Origin: Flavobacteriales bacterium
GTDB taxonomy: Bacteria; Bacteroidota; Bacteroidia; Flavobacteriales_F; PHOS-HE28
DNA length: 41,406 nt
NCBI GenBank assembly: GCA_020635695.1
Contig: JACJZH010000016.1
Span: 1 to 41,406 of the forward strand
Direction of reading: 5' to 3'
The position numbers and the translations under genes were made by a program. The notes beneath the pieces are model-generated. The model was not told where the DNA came from and did not search any database. It was given only the letters and a program-made list of their open reading frames with translations. Of this stretch, positions 40,931 through 41,406 are shown in pieces (within the stretch, counting starts at the first letter, position 1; each line of letters starts with the position of its first letter).

Positions 40931-41406
40931 TTACTCCCGCTCCGGATGGTCCACGAACACCACCCGGTCCGCTTCATCCAGATACACCGTGGTGTACCAG
41001 GGCCGCTCGCCGCCCAGGCGGTAGTACCGGAGCGTATGGATGCGCACATCGAAGAACTCCATGTCCGCCTGCCGCACATCCCGCTCGCCCAGGTAGGTGA
41101 TCGACCCCACCTGTGCCATCGCGTCCTTCAGCCTGGCAGAGTAGTAGGAGTACGGAAAGCGCTCATGTACATCCGCACGCGCCTCTGAAGACGCCAGCTG
41201 CCGGATGAACTCCAGGTGGGCCGCTGACAGCTCCGGGCTGGGATCCTCGGCCGGTGCCCTTCTGGAAAGAGGCTCCATTTCCGGGTAGTAGAGGGCCGCA
41301 AGTTCCTTGGCCAGGGAGAAGTCCGCCCCGCTCTGCACATCATCCAGCCCCTTCAGATTGCTGAGGACGATCACCATGAACCGGTCCTCCGGCACCACCA
41401 GCGCCT
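40931..41406 (-). CDS. Serine hydrolase (beta-lactamase family), C-terminal part
   Basis: The frame is open through the window edge, so only the last 158 residues are seen. The first visible stretch ALVVPEDRFMVIVLSNL corresponds to the strand that closes the class-C beta-lactamase-like serine hydrolase domain (usually DDRFTVIVLSN). It is followed by an LAALYYPE linker and an added ~100-residue C-terminal domain ending DEADRVVFVDHPERE, as in many Bacteroidota serine hydrolases. The catalytic SxxK and YxN lie outside the window. Substrate unknown; these enzymes are usually exported. Confidence 0.7.
   Translation of the reverse strand, partial: ALVVPEDRFMVIVLSNLKGLDDVQSGADFSLAKELAALYYPEMEPLSRRAPAEDPSPELSAAHLEFIRQLASSEARADVHERFPYSYYSARLKDAMAQVGSITYLGERDVRQADMEFFDVRIHTLRYYRLGGERPWYTTVYLDEADRVVFVDHPERE

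Overview
The window reads as a chromosomal segment of a high-GC (roughly two-thirds G+C) Bacteroidota bacterium, probably on the Flavobacteriales side. The grounds are type IX secretion sorting domains of both kinds, a SusC-like TonB receptor with a carboxypeptidase-regulatory N-terminus, a RprXY-like two-component pair, the Bacteroidota SUF gene order ending in a DUF2480 gene, and TAnnTTTG-type -7 boxes just upstream of many start codons. No phage, insertion sequence or CRISPR array was seen. Both ends cut through genes (sufB at the left, a serine hydrolase at the right).

Layout. 1-6117: SUF iron-sulfur operon (sufB-C-D-S-E, a DUF59 protein, DUF2480), with several short palindromic repeats in its gaps. 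6129-14149: a secreted M6-like metalloprotease, a long PurF-type amidotransferase on the opposite strand, and a ~1290-residue surface protein with a type B sorting tail. 14139-28583: pieces of the kynurenine/3-hydroxyanthranilate route (3-hydroxyanthranilate dioxygenase and ACMS decarboxylase side by side, an atypical SDR, and a 2-aminomuconate-semialdehyde-type dehydrogenase). Among them lie two related secreted repeat proteins, a histidine kinase/response regulator/TonB operon, and a TonB receptor with a TMEM220-like membrane protein.

28588-32977: the most unusual part. A SiaB-like (DUF6272) protein that seems to hold two ATPase-like domains, the second degenerate, is divergently transcribed from a gene fusing an HD phosphohydrolase domain to a full-length polyphosphate kinase 1. 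A small 38-residue frame follows the SiaB-like gene, and an AT-rich gap with DnaA-box-like 9-mers follows the kinase. 32978-41406: universal stress protein, tRNA-Ala(GGC) with terminator, fructosamine kinase-like protein, pentapeptide-repeat protein, lipoproteins, a LVIVD-repeat secreted protein, a propeller lipoprotein, and small accessory genes (an unknown protein flanked by two copies of a hairpin repeat, DUF1801, GNAT, serine hydrolase).

Two architectural themes recur. First, many genes have a TAnnTTYG box only 4-9 bases before the start codon, which would make their mRNAs leaderless or nearly so. Second, convergent neighbours repeatedly overlap at their stop codons by 4-11 bases, leaving no room for intergenic terminators.
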